This document shows positions 61,901 to 64,000 of a DNA stretch of 64,000 nucleotides, in pieces; within the stretch, counting starts at the first letter, position 1, and each line of letters opens with the position of its first letter. A model generated the notes under the pieces. It was not told where the DNA came from. It made no database searches and saw nothing but the letters and a program-made list of their open reading frames with translations. This DNA comes from Gordionus sp. m RMFG-2023 (lineage: Eukaryota > Nematomorpha > Gordioida > Chordodea > Parachordodidae). Where the stretch lies: NCBI RefSeq assembly GCF_954871325.1, contig NC_088776.1, positions 34,706,508-34,770,507 of the forward strand. Direction: 5' to 3'. A program made the translations under genes and the position numbers.

Positions 61901-64000
61901 GGAACTTTAAAATCGGGCAATTAAGGGGTGGGCAAGAAAAAATTATAATTTTATTTGGACTAATTTAAAATTATATGTATTCAAACTTTAAAAAAAAACT
62001 TAACCAAATAAAAATTCTTTATTATAATAAAATATAGTTGACTGCATCATTTCAAAATAAAATAAATCACTATAGCATCATCATTTTATTTGAAATATTG
62101 TCCTCAATTTTAATCAAGGTCAAAGAATTAAGTCTTTCTTGACCTTTATTGCGTAAATAAGTTTTTATTTAAAAGCAAAGAATGTACGCTCACATGAGCA
62201 AGAACCACACGAAGTTTTAAGATAAATTTTTAGTAAAGTAATTAAATTTAGAAAGATATCTCAATTAATAAATCTTGAATGATGTCACTTTTTTAAAAAA
62301 AATTATTTCACCATCTTTATATATATTTATGGTTTGTATATATTTTAGAATTTTTAATTGAAATTAGATGATGGTGATAAGGTATCAACTGTTTTTAATA
62401 TATTTTTCCTTACAGAATCTTATTCATAATTCAGCTATAATTCTTAGTAGAGAATTACATAATAAAGAATTCTATATAATCATCTAGCAAATTTGCATTA
62501 TTTATTTGTAGCTCCTCACATGCGCGTCATTAGAGCTATGTACTTTGGTTAAGCTCCTCCTCCTTGAAAAATAAATACCTATTTCCAAAAAATAAATCAA
62601 ACTAGGGCACATCCTCAAGCGTGATAAAAAATTTAGGTTTTCTGAAAAAAATTATTTAGGCTTGTTCGAAATTATTAATTTTGGCATGCCGGAACAAACA
62701 ATTTCGCCGTGTCAAAAAAATTAATCTAGTGGGCACACTGACAAATTTTTATTGACGTTATTTTAGTGTTAGTATACAATTAGGAAAATTTATCTTGGGG
62801 AATGTTTAATTATCTTTCTAACTATTCATATATAAAAAATAGTATAATATTGGAAAGAAGAATGAGTATACTTTTTTTTGTTACAATATATAATTGTCTA
62901 TAGTTAATAAATTTAATAATTTAATCAATATCATAAATAATATGAATATCTACAAGGCCGTAACCAATAATTTTCACTTGAGAAACGGAGGAGAGCGCTA
63001 CGAGGGGCAATTATTCTAAATATTTGATATAGAACATAATTAAAGGCAAAATAATTACTTTTTATTAAAACATAGTATTCTAGTTTAATTTAATATAATC
63101 AATACCAATTTACTTTTAACTAAATATAAATTGCATGAAAAGCCTTTACTTTTGTTTGACCAGAATTCTTCCTCCCCCCCCCCTCACTCTTCCATACCCA
63201 CCATATTTACGGCCCTATATGAAGAATAGTAAATTATAAATTTTTCATAAAATAGGCAATATTCTCACATTTATTTTGGGAAATTAATATTCATATCGAA
63301 AAAATTAATCTGGTCAATTATTTAGATAAATAACTTTATTATAAATAAACCGAATACTATTATTTTCAACTTATATGAAATGAAGAAAAAATTTCTAACC
63401 CTGAATTATATTAATTAGCTATCATATATTTAAGGGTAATAATAATAAATTCATGTTTATAGATATAAATAATTATTTTATCTATTGCCAATACTGATAT
63501 GACTATTTAAGGAGATTTAATTTTTTAATCAATAAAATCTATATTAAACTCATATTCGTTTTTAAATCCTGAATAAAGTCGTATTAATTACTTTTCATAA
63601 AAACATTCCTAAAATGGTTTGAAATATTACTTGATAATTGGATTGTTTATATCTTGTCTATATTGATATTTAAAAAACAAATTGATTTTTAAATATTACG
63701 CTTGTTTTCGTAAAATAATATTAGGCTAAATCATTAAATAATGGGTCGATTAATGCTTTATGTAACTTTGTTAGTAAAACAACCCTCACAAGTCACAACC
63801 GGGAAACAGTATTTTATTTTATATAAATATTTAGAAATATATAATAAGATATCTACTCGAAATATAGAGATATATGCTTGAAATTCTAATAGATTTAATA
63901 GAATTTCTAGGAATAAGTATTGTTACCTTTTTTAAAATAATTATTTGAGGAAGGAGATGCCAGAAAAATAATTTAATGGTATAAAGTTAAAAAACAGATT
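58939..64000. other. AT-rich block to the window edge
   Basis: No gene is recognised. Features noted are an A-rich string with AAAATTAGCA words and AGGAACTAAAATTTG at about 61440-61640 (related to 35090-35310), a short perfect hairpin CCCTCTAT-CAC-ATAGAGGG at 61789-61807, and a C-run at 63171-63184. The minus-strand frame at 59316-59513 has no conserved motif. Confidence 0.5.

Noticed and set aside
58939-64000. tRNA or other RNA genes
   Set aside because: No cloverleaf-like or otherwise recognisable RNA gene was seen here or elsewhere in the window by eye; a covariance search would be needed to exclude degenerate ones.

Overview
The window is strongly AT-rich eukaryotic DNA, about three quarters A+T by eye. 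Genes are split by introns, intron sizes are very uneven, and decayed transposons are dense. The only host gene I can support encodes a class C G-protein-coupled receptor, a GABA-B receptor subunit 2 type. As far as I remember the family, its ligand-binding domain is closest to arthropod R2 proteins, so an arthropod with a large, AT-rich, repeat-rich genome is the best guess. A parasitic copepod would fit, but I cannot confirm it.

Receptor gene (minus strand, 50206 down to 4333 and off the left edge). Eleven coding exons can be chained with GT-AG introns and matching phases, giving 781 codons. They encode a signal peptide, a long low-complexity N-terminal region, the Venus-flytrap ligand-binding domain, TM1, TM2 and TM3. 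TM4-TM7 and the tail are not in the window. The first intron is about 28.6 kb and holds most of the transposons; another intron is only 63 bp. The donor site of exon 7 is ambiguous.

Transposons. From 1 to 2230 lies a broken Ty3/gypsy pol fossil. hAT elements with 8-bp target-site duplications lie at 2814-4071, 9492-11430, 19401-19703, 21221-21508, 22228-23897, 36789-37229 and 51259-52100. Two more hAT elements, recognised by transposase remnants and inverted ends, lie at 26803-28522 and 47281-48722. Two PIF/Harbinger-like MITEs with TAA duplications lie at 40993-41331 and 54150-54433. A long-inverted-repeat (foldback-like) element lies at 56091-57288, and a MULE with 31-bp inverted ends and a readable transposase remnant at 57588-58938. 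Three 5'-truncated copies of one LINE family are present. Two sit inside hAT elements, and the third (28563-29760) has the inverted-plus-sense structure expected from twin priming.

Region 50207-64000 is upstream of the first coding exon and carries only repeats and unrecognised AT-rich sequence. I see no tRNA, rRNA, CRISPR array or bacterial-type operon. The most unusual patterns are the private, repeated, often palindromic subterminal words of the different hAT families, the twin-primed LINE, the enlarged N-terminal exon of the receptor, and the exon 7 splice ambiguity.
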